A program made the position numbers and the translations under genes. A stretch of DNA of 64,000 bases from Paratinospora sagittata. Taxonomy: Eukaryota > Streptophyta > Magnoliopsida > Ranunculales > Menispermaceae. Where the stretch lies: assembly GCA_035771175.1 (NCBI GenBank), contig CM069600.1, forward strand, positions 1,703,501 to 1,767,500, in the 5' to 3' direction. The notes below the pieces were generated by a model. That model was not told the DNA's origin. It searched no databases and saw only the letters and a list, made by a program, of their open reading frames with translations. Below, in pieces: positions 17,053 to 30,000 of this stretch (positions within the stretch are counted from its first letter, which is position 1; each line of letters opens with the position of its first letter).

Positions 17053-18300
17053 TGTTAATTGTATGGTGGCAATCTTCACTGAAAAATAGCTTTGAAAATA
17101 ATCAACTAGATTAGTCTTCAGTCTGAGTGGTGGAGTCATAATGGTCGCACTTAAATATCACTCTTCTAGAGCAGCAAGGTGCCTCTCATTCACTATTTAA
17201 AGGTATTTGGGACAAGACTATGTCTAGTTAAACTAGATCAATTACTATTCTAGCAGAGTAACGACGTAGATTGAGGCTAGAGTGTAACTCTATGTCCTTA
17301 AGACGATTATGTCCCGCTTAAGTGCTCACGATGTATGACACTCGTCTCCCAAGATAGAACAATCTCCTTCTTCAGTTCAACTCACAAGAATAATCGAACT
17401 CAAATTGGTTGTACTCACTTACAAAAGAATGCTAAAAGCAGATAAGAGAGAAAATAAGAAAATTCAGAGATTCAGAAATTTTTTGTGATGAATTTCTGAG
17501 TTCTGGAGGGCTCTATTTATAGATAAATCGTGATTGTACATGGTGCCTGCTTATGCATCGTTGGATCGAGTCTAATCGCATCTAGACGCAAATTGACGGA
17601 TTTAATTGACGCACTCGAACGTACACCATTGGATCATATCCGATCGATTTAGGTGCAATCTAACGGCACTGCTCATTGCAACCGATGCCGCACTGTTGGA
17701 TCACGGTTGATCCAATAGGTCACAATCTGACGGTCCTGATCAACGCATCCGATTCCACACTGTCGGATCTTCATACATCGCCCCTAGACAGATAACTACA
17801 TTCATTGTATTTGGAAGTCCCAGATCCGATCTTCCACAGATGAATCTCATCCGTCTGATCTGCCTCAATCTCCGAAAATGAAAAGCTCATCGCGATGATG
17901 AGTACGTGCAAAGTGCAAAGTGTTGTGCGGCTTAAGTCGCCCAATCGCCCTCTCATCAAAACATCACCCTTGAGCCTTCCTCGTGTGTGTGTGTGTTAGT
18001 TGAAATTTACGTGTAGTACTCTAGCTACACTTATAAGTAAATAATTAAAATTTAATTTTTCCAATGTGGGACTAAAAGACTGTTTCTAAATTTTACCACT
18101 TTACACATATCAAGTAGGCTACTTTAGACTCAATTTCTCATTCATATATAAATGGGTATAGCTAAATACTTATATATTAGTAATCTTCACATATTAAAGA
18201 TTAATAATCAACTTCGTCCCACCCAAAATCACTTGTGGGTCCCACTTTAATATTTAGCTGAAATAGTAAAAAATCATGTTTAATTATCCATTTTCCAACA
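17053..18300 (-). repeat. copia 5' LTR (right copy)
   Basis: It begins TGTTAATTGTATGG and ends CATTTTCCAACA, parallel to the left LTR. It carries one more ~67-bp sub-repeat (about 17696-17760) than its partner, but lacks the GC-rich acgcacgtcgcgtgcgtg segment seen in the left LTR near 11150. Confidence 0.9.
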
Positions 18301-18421
18301 GGCACTGCTTGAGGCGAATTAAATGCTCGAATTCGTTCGAAGTGTGGAAACCTTAGCTTTCTCGTTAAGCCAACTTGGCGTCTCACTCTTTGATGTTGTA
18401 GCTACTGCTGTTCTCAACAGG

Positions 18422-19130
18422 TAATATAATAAATAACCCCACCTCTCTTCTTCTTATTATTTTTATTGTTGTTGGACCCATTTCTCGGTGTGACGACGTA
18501 CCAAGCCGGATGCCACGCCATTAGTTAGACTAACTAGCCACCCAATGATGACATTAGCTCGACAGACGTAGATACCGACCAAATGCTTACAAATACCGAC
18601 CTGCCAGAGAGACAAATGACTTATCAGCAACGACATAGACGCCAACTCATACTTTTGAGTATGTACCAGCGGACTGACCAGGTACAACTTGGACAACACA
18701 GACAAACTCATACATAACAATAAACTGTCAGCTCTGCATATTGATTTGACCGACCAAGTTGTTATTCGACACGGATAAGGATCACATGAGATTTATTGCG
18801 ACAGATTTGGGAAACACTCCTAGTCCGACTATAATAACATTATCTAACTCTCCTGGTCCAACCACGAGGCTATTAAACTCTCCTAATTCAACCAGGAGAC
18901 TACTAAGCTCTCCAAGTTTGATTAGGATACGACTACTTGTTGTTGTTGCTGTCGTCGTCTTTGTTCATTTCAATTTATGAACTAACAAGAATTTGGACAA
19001 TGTTATTATTATTATTATTAAAAGCTAAACAAGAATTTGAAAAATGTTGAAATGACATTTTTAGTGGAAATTGAACGAAACGTTTGCATCACTCCACCGT
19101 TGTATTGGATAAGGATGATTTTAGGTAACA
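18422..19130 (+). pseudogene. Duplicated piece of AAE14 intron 1 with a ~465-bp insertion
   Basis: Sequence after the dead exon follows AAE14 intron 1: gtaatataataaataacccc, then TTC/ATT-rich repeats. From about 18940 come tctttgttcatttcaattta and aatttggacaatg, to the ttggataaggatgattttagg segment that parallels 21452-21480. Between about 18475 and 18940 lies unrelated, more GC-rich DNA flanked by ttgttg repeats. It is an insertion whose type I cannot name. Its short ORFs (18463-18720, 18759-18980) match nothing I recognise. Confidence 0.6.
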
Positions 19131-19139
19131 ACATATATG

Positions 19140-19740
19140 TTTTGATTTTTAATTAATTTATTTTTTAAGAAAAAAGGTACTTTCGTTTTTTGTTGTGAGA
19201 GTAAACTACGAGGTACGTGAAGGAATTTATCTCAAGCTCGACCCATTCTCGTTCATTTTTATTAAGAGATGTGCCATTGCTTTGTAAATCTTTGAATATA
19301 AAAAAATTAGTCTAGCCCAAACGAGAAGACTATCGGGAGCCAAAAAACCAGTACAAAAAAAAACACTTTTAACAAAAATCACATCGATACTATCTAATTT
19401 TTATCAATTGTTAATTTGTTACTTAATATAATAAATTTTTATAATATCTCAATATAATAATAAAAATAAATATCTCGTTCCTCTATAGAAGTTGCTATTA
19501 TGCTTTATTCTTATTTAATTATTTTTTTAAGTAAAGAAGTACTTTCGACAAATAAGGGAGTAGTTTTTTATTTTAGGAGTGAATTACAAGGTGCGAGGAT
19601 TAATTTATCGTGAGTTTGTCTTACCTTTATTTATTTTTGTTAAAAAAAATGTATTTGTTCTGTAAATTTTTAAATTTAAAAGACTTAGTCTCGTCAAAAG
19701 ACGTGAATTAGTGGGTGTCTAAAAATCGATAATACAAAAA
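19140..19740. repeat. Two diverged head-to-tail repeat units
   Basis: Units at about 19155-19480 and 19520-19740 share ordered words: aaaggtactttcg / agaagtactttcg, agtaaactacgaggtacg / agtgaattacaaggtgcg, gaatttatc / taatttatc, ttttgtaaat / tctgtaaat and ttagtct. No coding capacity is seen. They are probably an old non-autonomous element. Confidence 0.4.
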
Positions 19741-20098
19741 TCAAGTCGATTTTATGAAGGCGACCCGTTTACTAAGTAAGTCTGAAACGGATACAAAATC
19801 CACGAGCGGCTTCGGCACCAGAAGATTATACTCTATTTTGAAGAAGTGTGGACTAGAGTCAGATTCAGCCGAGATGGACGGGTGTAGACATCCTGCATCC
19901 TTGGCTAAGGGCAATACCCTCTTTAAGAGCCACACATTCTCTTCAGCTACTTCAACAGGTGTCCAGATATGGAGTTTTGCTAAACGGATATCCCCTTCTT
20001 TCATTACGAATAATCATATACCCAGGCCAATGAATTTTTTGCTTTGATCCAAGGCAGCGTCGACATTGAGAAAAACCAGTGCTTTGGATTATTTGATT
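19741..20098 (-). pseudogene. RNase H-like (RVT_3-type) domain fragment
   Basis: The minus strand from about 20098 reads LVFLNVDAALDQSKKFIGLG, then after a frameshift IIRNE. It continues in the 87-aa ORF 20004-19741 with VEVAEENVWLLKRVLPLAKD and SAESDSS. The order NVDAA, GLG-IIRN, E/A-rich helix with LAKDAG, and ESDS is that of the plant RNase H-like domain found in L1 LINEs and in stand-alone genes. The frameshift and the missing C-terminal half argue for a fragment. It lies just upstream of AAE14 on the opposite strand. Confidence 0.55.
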
Positions 20099-20794
20099 TT
20101 GTTACCGGTGAGCACCCGTCTCTCTCTCTCTGTCTCTCTCTCTTAGGGTTTCGAGAAATTATTTCCTTTCATTTGTTTACATTAATTTTGTTGTTCTGTT
20201 GGATCGTAAATTTTGTCCGATTTTATATATATTGGTTTCGATTACTGTATTTGCGCATCGAATTGCTTGCAGCGTTTGATAGATGGCCTGCGTTTCTAGG
20301 GTTTCGTGAGTTGTGTGTTGTTGTTAAGTCATTTGAGACTTGTTGTGGAAGGTAGGTAATTTGTGTGTAGTAGACGATTCAAGATAGGGAACTTCTTGTA
20401 GATACAGTTTAAGCCTCTGTTTCTTTAGCTGAATGCATGCTTAGATGTGTTCCTGTTTTCGAATTTGTTTGAAGCTCGAGTCTTAGGGGTTGGGACACCT
20501 TCTCATCTTCCCTTGCATATGAAAGAGAAAAAAAAAAAAAAGGGAAGAAAGATTTCAAATAACCTTCACAGAAAGTGCAAAGAATTATTGCATGTTTCTA
20601 ATACACATGGTAGCAGAAGTCTAACTTTTGATATCCTCTCCCCCCACAGCCTCCCCTTAAAAAAAAAAAAAAAACCCTTAGCTGAAATAATATATTTTAC
20701 AATGTTCAGTGACTTTTTACCAACTTTTCACTATTTTTCATGAAAAATTAATGCTGAACTTTTGAGGAATAATTTTTAAAATTCAGAGACTCCT
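20099..20794 (+). promoter_or_regulatory. AAE14 upstream region and probable 5' UTR
   Basis: A CT-rich run at about 20118-20142 is followed by cttagggtttcg, a leader-like arrangement common near plant transcription starts. Two A-tracts (20527-20540, 20660-20674) follow. No competing gene is seen, and the ORFs at 20044-20355 and 20447-20743 are low-complexity shadows. The exact transcription start cannot be placed from sequence alone. Confidence 0.4.
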
Positions 20795-21039
20795 ATGAAG
20801 CAAGAGCATCATCAACAACATCAAGGGCATATTTGCCAGTGCTTGAGGCGAATTGCGACACTTCGTCGCGATTCTCCGGTCACCATCTTCGGCAGTCGCC
20901 GGAAGACGGGTCTCGAATTCGTTCAAAGTGTGGAAACCCTAGCTTTCTCGTTGAGGCGGCTTGGCGTCTCACCCTCGGATGTTGTAGCCATTGCTGCTTT
21001 CAATAGGTAATAATAATAAATAACCCTACCCTCCTCCTC

Positions 21040-21078
<39 letters not shown>

Positions 21079-24000
21079 GCTATTATTGTTGTCTTTGTTC
21101 ATTTCAACTTATGAACAAACAAGAATTTGGAAAATGCGCTAGAAATGACGTTTTTAGTGGACATAATATAATAACCTCTCTTCTTCTTCTTATTACTATT
21201 ATTAATATTATTATTGTTGTTGTTGTTGTTGTTTTCTTTGTTCATTTCAATTTATGAACTAAACAAGAATTTGGAAAATGCTGAAATGACATTTTTAATG
21301 GACATAATACAATATCCCTCTTCTTTTTTTTTTTCTTCTTCTTCATTGTCTTTGTTCATTTATATTTATGAACTAAAACAAGAATTTGGAAAATGCTGAA
21401 ATTGCGTTTTTAGTGGAAATTGATGGAAACATTTCCATCATTTTACCATTGGATTGTATTGAATAATGCATGATTTTGGGCAATTTAATTTAATTGTGTG
21501 TTGAAGGTGATGTTTGAATTGATGTTTGCTAGAAAAATATTATAGATAAAACGAAAAGTTAGAATCAAAAGTGTCTCTTGTTCTTTTACATATTGTAGTC
21601 CTTGACATTGACCAAAAAACTTGTTATGTTTCCATAAACTTAACTCAACAAAGTCTTTTTCTAACTCCATGGATTTAGGGTTTACTGCTATGTGAATTCG
21701 CTTCCATCACTTTTACTTACTATATCAATGGGTAAGTTACCTAGATTCATGTTTCATCTACTAGATTTCATCTACCTAACACAATTCTCCTGCTTTATGC
21801 AAGCTTGGGACCAACTGTGTGTAAAAACCTTTTTTGGCTTGATTAATGATCCTCAATTTATGAACTAAATTCAACTCAACTAAGTCTTTTCCCAACTACA
21901 TGAATATGCTACTCCTCTTTCCAAAACTAAAGTCGACATCCTCAATTTATGAACTAAAAATCTATAATCAGTTTATATTTGCAAAGCATGGAAATATTGT
22001 CTAATACCCACAAGGTCGAACCTGTAGGTTTTGCTTGTCTTGTAGATGACTAAGGAGCATAATGAAGAAATAGAAATGTTAAAGAAAAAAAATTCTTGGA
22101 ATAGGACAACTAACTTACTTATGTGGAATTATATACTAACAAATGCTAAGTAATTAGAGTTGTGTTATGTTCTAATTATTTACTATTCTTTTTTTTTACT
22201 GGAAACGTAGAGATATTATATTAGTATAAAGAAGTAAAAGCACCGAGATGAGATATCCGCAGCGCATTACAAAGATTCCAAAATAGAAGACCAATTCAAA
22301 AGCCACTCCCCCAAACCATAACGTCATGTTCTAATTATTGACGATGATCTATTTGACATAATAATTTTAACTTATTATAATTGAATAATGGTTGTATTAT
22401 AACTTGAGCCTTGAGGATTGTTCTTTAAAACCAATAATATAATGAAGCCGAATAACTTTGATTAACTAATGATCCAACTAGGGAAATTTAAAAGTTGTGA
22501 ACTTTTCATCAGTAATCTTAAGCATTCAAGATATTTGACAAATACTTTTAGTCAAAAGATTATTTATATAAAATGAAAATGTGTACAAAAATTGCACTAA
22601 ATAAAACTAGACATTAAATTCCATTAGTTACCTAAAATAAATCAACATAAATAAATTAGAATTTTCTTTCTCCTCTTAGCCAAAAAAAAAAGACGCATCC
22701 ACTTCTTATTGCTTAGGATGTTATTTATTTTAGTCATATATTTATTTTGAGCTTTGAAAGAAATTTAGAAGTGAAAGGGAAATGGTTTGAAAAGCTGAAA
22801 AAGGGTAGCGGTTGCAACTACAAGCGCACATAGGCTAGCGCTTAACCCATGTACCTACGTTTTTGTCATGATTCTCCACTCGCCATTTTTGATTACTACT
22901 TGTAGATAGACCTCCAATTTTTGTAGTGTCCAAACTCTCGCTTTCTCCCTATGCAAACTCTTGGTCTCAAAGTCAGTGATTTCATTGCCACTGGTACTCT
23001 CAACAAGTCCCTCCCTAACCTTTTGCCTCCTTAGCTTATTTCACCGTTTCAATTTTGCTGCCCGCATCTCTTCTACTCTAACTCCAAACCAAACCTAACA
23101 CGTTTTGATGTAGAAAGTGGAAAGAACAAGAAAATGAAGAAAAGGGAGAAGAAGAGAAAACATAAATCTTAATTCAATTTATATTCAATCATAACCAATT
23201 CTTATCATACAAATTAATATTTAAAAGCACCCACGTTTAGGGATGACAAAAATACGGGTACTGACAAAATCAGGTCTAGAAAACGCTTGATATTGAGGGC
23301 TTTATGGCTTTTTTGGACCTGACCTGACTCGATTTTAAAATCAATCACCAAATTCATATCCAGACCCAATTCACTTGTTAAACTGGAAAGCTGATTTTGT
23401 CTGAATTTTATAACCTAATTTTTTATCATTTTCATAATTATAATTTAAAAGCTAGTTAAAGTAATACATTTTCGCTCGTTGCAATGTAGTACTACTTAAT
23501 GAACTAAAAAATAGTATTGATAAACTAAAAGTTGTGGGTCATTGTCTCTTGTTCTTTTATATATTATAGTCCTCGACCATGACACCAAAAATATTGTTAT
23601 GCTTCGATTAACTCAACTCAACTTTACAACAAAGTCTTTTCCTAACTCATGGGTTTAGGGTTTACAACTACATGAATTCTCTTCCACCATTCTTACCTTA
23701 TCAAGGGCTAAGTTATGATGGATGGTGATGGAGCTGGTTATACTACTTACTATTAATATTGTTTCTTCTAAAAAAAAATAAAAAATAAAAAAAAATCTAG
23801 GGGCTAAGTTACTTAAATTCATGTCACAGTAGATTTGACAATATGTTATGTTGACTCTCATCTACCTAACATAATCCTCCTCCTTTATCTAAGCTTGAGA
23901 CCGATTATGTGTAAAAACCTTTTATGGCTTGATTAATGATCCTCAATTTATGAACTCAAAATCTATATTCACTTTATATTTGCAAAGTACAGATTAATTC

Positions 24001-27000
24001 TAACACCCACAAGGTTGAATCTGTAGTGTTTTACTTGTGTTATAGATGAATAAGGAGCATAATGAAGAAATAAAAAATGTGTGAGTAAAATTTCTTGGAA
24101 TAGAACAATTAAATTATTGAATTGGAATTATATTCTAACTAATAAATGCTAAGTAATTAGAGTTACGTTCTAATTGTCGACAATGATCTATTTGACATAA
24201 TAAGTTTTAACTTTATTACAATCAAATATTGATTTTATTATAACTTGAGGATTGCTCTTTGAAACTAATAGTATGAGGAAGTTGAATAACTTTCATTAAT
24301 TAATGATCTAGGACAATATAAAGTTGTACACTTATCAACAGTAATCTTAAGTGTTAAAGGTATTTGACAAATACTTTTAGTCAAAAGATTATTTTTATAA
24401 AGTGAAAATTTTGATGATAATGTTTACAAACATTGATTTGAACAAAATTAGACATTAAATGGCATTAGTTACCCAAAATAAGTTACCATAAATGCATTAG
24501 AACTTAACTCCTAGTCTTATTGAAAAAAAAACCTATTCATGTCCAATTTTAAACTTTAGCATAGACAGTGCAAAATTAAAACAAAAAAATGGGAGAACAC
24601 AATACAATGCATTAGGCTCCTACCATTGCGAAGCTTGTGGAAGGATGATGTACGTATTGCGTAACCTTACTCCACATTGGAGAGATTTTTTTTGAAGTTA
24701 AACTTGTGATCCCTAGGCCATAATGGGGCAAAGTAAACTATAGTGCCAAATAAAATGATGGTACACATGGAAGAAAAAAAATCAAGAGGAATGGGTGATT
24801 AACTCAAATGCGGTAGTCCAAAACCCAATGAGAGAGAATGTGCTGATTTTTTTAGGAGTTTAACAAATCTCAAAAATTGTATCAAAGTTGCCTCCGTGTT
24901 TCCATATTTGTTTGCTATGTATCGTCAAGGAATTGTTAAGAAACTAGATTTGTATTGGGTTGTTTTCTTGGTTTTGTTATGGGATGCACTTTATCCTTAC
25001 GATGTTATTTAGATTCCTCACCAGCTTCTATATTAGCAAGCAAGCAAAGCTGCAAAAAAGTATAGAGAAGAGATTTGTTTTAAGCTTTGAGAGAAACTTG
25101 GAAGTGAAAGGGGAACGATTTGAAGGCTGAGCAGGAGTAGTAGCTGCAACTACAAGCGCACTTAGGTTTGTGCTTAAGACATGTACCTAAATTTTGTAAG
25201 GATTCTCAACTCATCATTTTTGATTACTACATGAAGAGCCTCCGGTTTGTCTAGTTTCCAAACTGTTGATTTCTTCCCATGCGAACTTGGTCTCATAGCT
25301 GGTGATTTCATAGACACTGTTGTTCTCAACAAGTCCCTCCTTGATCTTTTACCTCCTTTACTTGTTATTTCACTTGTTTAAATTTTGTTGCCCTCTTCTA
25401 TACTCTAACCCCAACAAACCTAACACTTTTTGATGTCAAACGTGGAAAGAACAAGAAAATGAAGAGAAGGGAGAAGAAGAGAAAACATAAATTTATATGT
25501 TAAGTAGGGAGTAGAAGCAGTATTGCTGTGTTATGTACATAACCCAAGTTCAATTAATCTCCTTAATTTTCTCTTTCGTTATTAATCCTACTTTTGTTCT
25601 TATATATAATGAGACTTTGATAGGTATCCGGTTACCAAACAATGAAAGAAAAAAAAAAAAAATCTCTCTTTATTACACTTGTCGATTTCGTTACAATAGT
25701 AGCTGCTCGAGAGGCTACTACTCTCCTCAATTTCTCTACAATATTCTACTTCCCTCAATAAACCCCTCAGACCCCTCTTTATGCTATTCCCGCTCACTTA
25801 CAAAAACAATCAACTACCAAGTGGCCTTAACTTGGTTTTGCCTCCCCTCCCCTCCCCAAACACTCACACACTAAAGAAATAAGACATCTTGTCCTCAAGC
25901 TAGAAATAAGAAAAATGCTGTTGATTGGAAGCAACAGACTCCCAAGAAGCCTCAAATGCCGGTAAATCCTTCCATTGAATGAGGACTTCCAAGACAAAAG
26001 GTTGCATGTGTGGAGATTGATGAACAACCAAGACCTTCTCTGGTTCGACTAACCACTGCAATTGAACGTCGAGTGTGGGAGGAAGTGGTTGGCCTAAGGT
26101 GGCTGATCCCAAAGCCTTCTTAAGCTATGATACATGAAACATTGGATGAATTGCAGTCGATGGGGGAAGATCGAGCTTATAAGCCACAAAACCAATGCAT
26201 TGCACCACTTTATGATAGCCCAAATAATGTGGAGCCAGTTTCTCATTTCGTCTCTTAGGTAAAGAATGAAGACAGTTAGGCTGAAGTTTCAAGTATATCA
26301 TATCGCCCAGCTCAAATTGAATCTCACAGCGATGTACATCCGATGTCAGCTTCATCTTGGATTGAGCACGATTAAGGTGATCCTTGAGATCATCCAAAAT
26401 GCTATCACGCTCTTGCAGTAGTTGATCTACTGTTGAAACTAAGGAAGAATTCGAACCATAGCGCAGAAAAGGTGGAGGATTGCACCCATAGATAGACCTA
26501 ATAGGTGTAGTGTGAATTAAAGAATTAAATGAAGTGTTATACCAATACTCTGCCCAAGGCAGCCGAACAACCCAATATCGAGGTTTGTCATATGTAAAAC
26601 ATTGAAGATATGTTTCCAAACACCTATTAACTACTTCTGTTTGGCCATCCATTTGAGGGTGGTCGGTTGTACTCTGACGAAGAGAAGTACCTTACAATCG
26701 AAAAAGTTATGTCTAAAACCGATTGAGAAAGACTTTGTCATGGTATGAAATGATAGAACAGGGAACACCATGTTGGTGGACCACCTTACAAACAAAAATA
26801 GCAGCTACTTCGTGGGCAGTAAAAGGGTGACGCAGCGAGGAAAAATTAGCATACTTGCTCAACCGAACCACAACCACCATAATTGCATCATTACTATTTG
26901 ATCTAGGCAAGCCCTTGATAAAATCCATTGTAATATCTTCCCAAATTCTATTCGAAACGGGAAAGGGTTGCATTAAACCTGCAGGAGATAGAGAAAATAC

Positions 27001-30000
27001 TTTGTTTTGTTGACACACTGAACATTCTTCCACAAATTCTTTGATATCATGCATCATACCCAGCTAAAAGAAATCCCGATTAAGTCGCTTATACATTCGT
27101 AAAAACATGGAATGGACTCCTATAGCACTGGCATGACCTTCTTGAAGAATAGATGGAACAAGGGAAGAAGTGTTAGGAATCACCAAAGGATCTTTGTAGA
27201 GAAGAATGCCCCTGTCCAATGAATACCGAGGATGAGCATTTGGTGCAGCCAACAAGTCTTATTGAATCTGAGATAAATGGGGGTTTGCAACGGCTTGAGA
27301 AGCAACTAGGGAAGTGTCCAAACCGACCGAAATCGCCAAAGCCATACATTTCCACTGGAGGTGGAATCCAAGACAAGGCATCCGCAACTTTGTTCTCCAT
27401 TTCCGAACAAACGAAATTTCATAATCATAGCCCAGTAACTTAGTGAGCCAATGTTGATAAGCTTCGTTCACCACCTACTGTTCCAAAAGGAATTTTCAAG
27501 CTGCCTTGATCTATGCGAACAATAAAATGCCGACCCAAGAAATAACGACGCCAATTTTTTTTTTTGAGACCGTGGTATCCTTCCTTATCGTCCGACTAAT
27601 CCACGGAGGCCCACCACCCGCCGACAAGGCCGAAGACTCGGGAGACCCACAGCTAGAGGACCCACCACGACACCTGGGAATAAATCCCAGAATGAAGGTT
27701 GTTAGAGGGATTCGAAGTCACGACCTAATGGTGCAACTCTGCCTCCCCCGACCACTGAGCCATACTCGTGATGGGTATGATGATTACAAGTCGAGCCTTA
27801 GAAGATAGAATTTGATTGTAACAAGTAATCGGCCTGTGATCCTACATCAACACGACACCCAATCCAAACCAGAAAACATCCATCTCCATCGCGAAAGTTT
27901 TATCGCAATCAGGTAATGCCAATACCGACGCCGTCATCATGGCCAATTTCAGTTTCTGAAATGTTTCCTTTGCCTCAAGGTTCCAGTTGAAAGCATCATT
28001 TTTTAGCCGTTGAGTTAATGGCCACGAGAGTGCACCATACCTCGCCATGAAACATTGATAGTACCCTATTAACCCAAGAAATCCCCTCAACTCCTTAAGG
28101 GACTTAGGTGTGGGCCAATTGATCATTGCGGATATCTTACTAGGATCAACAACAAATCCCTCTGTGGATACTAAGTGACCCAAGTACTCCTTTTGTGACT
28201 TAGTGAAGATTTTTGGCGTTGGCATGCAAGTGTTGTTCCACCAAAATCGACAACACACAATGGAGGTGAGTACCATGCTCTTCAACACTCTTACTGTAAA
28301 CCATAATATCATAAAAAAACAAGCACAAACTTGCGAAGGTAGGGGTGAAATATTTGATTCATTAAGGACTGAAATAGTGAAATGTACCTGGAGCGTTGTT
28401 GAGCCCAAATGATGTCACAAGGAACTCGTGATGACCCTCGTTGTACGGAAAGGAGTCTTGGGAATGTCCTCCTTACGGACTCGAATTTGATGATACCCAA
28501 ATTTAAGATCCAATTTGGAAAAAATTGTCACACCATGGAGTTCATCGAGTAGCTCGTTAATCATTGGAATAGGAAAACGATCCAGAACAGTGACCTTATT
28601 CAAAGCTCGATAAACGATGCAAAATTGCCAACTCCCCTTTTTCTTCTTAACCAATAAGACTGGATTGAGAAGGGGCTAGAACATGGTTGGATAATCCTGG
28701 TGTAATACCCCCGGAATTAGACTAAAATATATATATAAACTCAAAATACAACATATGGATAAATAAAATTCTATATATGCTAATAATATGATATATATGT
28801 GTCACAAGATGAGAATATTAGTTTGGAGCCCATGTACAATATTGTTGGACTTGTAAATCATAAAATCCATAATCAAGCCCAAAAACAAATCTATGGCATG
28901 ACCCAAAACCAAGTCCAAGCCCACTATTTGGAAGTTTCTAGGTAAATTATTAGTGTTGCAAGTTGGTAACTTGCATTTCATGTGTATGACCAAGATTTTT
29001 TGGTAAATTTTTAATTGAGTGGTGTGGATTGGATGGAACTAGTATAAAAGGGGGTGCCTTCCCGTCATTTCTTCCATCCCATTCTTCATATCTTCTTTCC
29101 TCTCTTGGAGACTCTCTCTTGAAAATCTTAGTATGCTCTGTGTTTGCGGTTTTTACTGGTCTTCCACATCAGAAAATATTTTTTAAAGAGAGAGCCTCCA
29201 GTGGGAAAGATAGATATTCCGTGCAGTGTTGTCAAGGCGGCGCCTAGGCCCCTTGGGGTAGTGGCACCGCCTAGACCACCGTCTAGGCGGTTTGGAGAGG
29301 TCTAAGCAAATATATATATTTTTTTGTTAAAACCTGAGAAATCCTCTCCCTTCTTCCACTTCGACTTCTGAATTAAATTAATAATTACATATAATTTAAT
29401 ATATAAACTAAATTAATAATTACATATATATATATATAGAGTGAGGGATCAATGAATAAATAAATAAAATTTTCAAGGACCTCTAAATAAATATTTTATA
29501 TTCTGCCTAGGCCCCGCCTCGCCTAATTAAGGTTTACCGCCTACCACTGCCTTTTCGCCTTGATAACACTGATTCCGTGGATTATGTCAATTTATAACGA
29601 GTTCATAATCGAAATCATAAGATAAACAATACAATCATCATCAATCATATAAATGCATGAATGGGCAGACACGTAAAACGCCGTCACGAGGAAGTTTATG
29701 GCCTGATACTATCTTGGGTTCACGTACAATGTCCCTCTCCTGGTGTTCAACCGAATTCTCATTGTAAGTCCCTTGTCAGAGAATATATGTAACCTGGTCT
29801 GTACATGTCCTTCCAGTAGACATATACCGCATGAGGTTAACTAAGTCAAGGCATTCCGTGCCAATAATTAATTGGGGCCAACACTTCTCACGTCCCTAGG
29901 TAGTTACGTGACTACCGGTATGTTATGCATGTGCATGTAGACATGTACGTATATCAGGGTAGTCTCTATCCTTGATCATCGTATTCCTTCATCACGCCTA

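Larger units (their letters stand above)
10299..18300 (-). mobile_element. Ty1/copia LTR retrotransposon (decayed, minus strand)
   Basis: Two long direct repeats (10299-11520 and 17053-18300) bound an internal region. On the minus strand this reads gag, protease, integrase, reverse transcriptase and RNase H, the copia order. Next to the left repeat the minus strand has a purine-rich tract (catgtgggggat) directly before TGTTGG, as expected of a polypurine tract before the 3' LTR. Flanking 5-mers are gctag (left) and ggcac (right), against gccag in the intact AAE14 exon 1, so the target duplication is eroded. The ORFs carry frameshifts and stops, and a solo LTR interrupts gag, so the element cannot move on its own. 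Confidence 0.92.
10225..18421 (+). pseudogene. Broken copy of AAE14 exon 1, split by a copia element
   Basis: Bases 10244-10298 match the start of AAE14 exon 1 (agcaagaacatcaaaaacaa against agcaagagcatcatcaacaa, then gcgcatatttgctag against ggcatatttgccag). The match resumes straight after the retroelement at about 18306 with tgcttgaggcgaatt. It continues through gtgtggaaacc, ttggcgtctcac and gatgttgtagc to a preserved splice donor (caacag|gtaata at 18421/18422). The copy is dead. The ATG is replaced (cagagaagcaag against ctatgaagcaag), about 65 bp are missing after cgaatt, and an 8-kb transposon sits in the reading frame. It shows that the exon 1 region was duplicated before the copia insertion. 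Confidence 0.85.
21540..25500 (+). repeat. Tandem duplication of about 2 kb inside intron 1
   Basis: The block 21540-23170 is repeated, with insertions and drift, at 23515-25500. Matching landmarks in the same order include gtctcttgttcttttaca/tata, ttagggtttac, aaaaaccttttttggcttga / aaaaaccttttatggcttga, cacaaggt, tatttgacaaatacttttag, the exon 1-like segments at 22.8 and 25.1 kb, and gaacaagaaaatgaag. The first copy carries a small LINE insertion, and the second a short A-tailed insertion. Confidence 0.8.

Noticed and set aside
18463..18980. Two ORFs (85 and 73 aa) in the insertion between dead intron segments
   Set aside because: No similarity I recognise, opposite strands and no splice or promoter context; probably chance ORFs in a GC-richer insertion.
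25500..25830. 3' LTR of gypsy element A
   Set aside because: A purine-rich tract is present near 25850, but I found no matching second copy or clear TG...CA ends in the window, so I did not call an LTR.
27506..27808. 100-aa plus-strand ORF with Pro-rich content
   Set aside because: It is an antisense reading of the SINE and the gypsy RNase H.
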